Source: Hydromicrobium sp964415365
Lineage (GTDB): Bacteria > Actinomycetota > Humimicrobiia > Humimicrobiales > Humimicrobiaceae
NCBI GenBank assembly: GCA_964415365.1
Contig: CAYPYW010000044.1
Location: 1 to 14,399, forward strand
Direction of reading: 5' to 3'
DNA length: 14,399 nt
Shown here piece by piece: positions 14,398-14,399 of the stretch. The notes below the pieces were generated by a model that saw only the letters and a list, made by a program, of their open reading frames with translations, had not been told where the DNA came from and searched no databases. Each line of letters begins with the position of its first letter. The stretch's first letter is position 1. The position numbers and the translations under genes are program-made.

Positions 14398-14399
14398 TA

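Noticed and set aside
1..14399. CRISPR array or complete tRNA/rRNA gene
   Set aside because: No regularly spaced repeats and no complete cloverleaf or rRNA segment were seen; only the 3' tRNA-like fragment at 14004-14028.

Overview
This AT-rich bacterial window appears to join a short stretch of chromosomal housekeeping genes (about 220-6450) to an accessory, defence-like island (about 6500-14030). A return to more GC-rich sequence follows at the right edge. The organism cannot be named from the sequence. Bacterial promoters and Shine-Dalgarno sites, NrdR, PlsY, an LpxL/PatA-type acyltransferase and a bacterial release-factor-like (baeRF family 10) protein indicate a low-GC bacterium. UGA is a normal stop here, since several genes end in it. 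baeRF10 proteins are common in Actinobacteriota and Chloroflexota relatives, so a low-GC lineage of that kind is possible, but this is only a guess.

Housekeeping part. plsY (membrane glycerol-3-phosphate acyltransferase) and nrdR (ribonucleotide reductase repressor) form a tight plus-strand pair. Convergent to them lies a baeRF10-type gene. It is divergent from an LpxL/HtrB/PatA-type acyltransferase gene. Next comes a full-length P-type IIA Ca2+-ATPase whose true N-terminus extends upstream of the first ATG; it appears to start at a rare ATC codon.

Accessory part. A minus-strand PD-(D/E)XK (RecB-like) nuclease-family gene with a TTG start is followed by a broken tyrosine-recombinase fragment. 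Then come an Apea-like HEPN protein (plus strand), a zinc-ribbon DUF4145 protein (minus strand), a two-gene minus-strand operon of a HEPN-like helical protein with a membrane segment plus a Hanks-type Ser/Thr kinase with an unrecognised C-terminal domain, a SAM methyltransferase, and a BrnT/BrnA-type toxin-antitoxin pair. A 33-bp element, 30/33 identical, sits just upstream of both the DUF4145 gene and the HEPN-like/kinase operon, so these two units probably share regulation. Just after the toxin-antitoxin pair lies a 20-nt match to the 3' end of a tRNA (T-loop to discriminator), of the kind used as integrase attachment sites. There the base composition also changes, which marks a likely island boundary.

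How the genes may work together. Three predicted HEPN-like proteins, an active-looking kinase and a nuclease-family protein, with shared promoter elements and an integrase relic, suggest an uncharacterised kinase-HEPN defence or stress module. This is inferred from domain content and layout only. The last 170 bases hold the end of an unidentified minus-strand frame, and a perfect CRP-type palindrome lies between it and the tRNA-like fragment.
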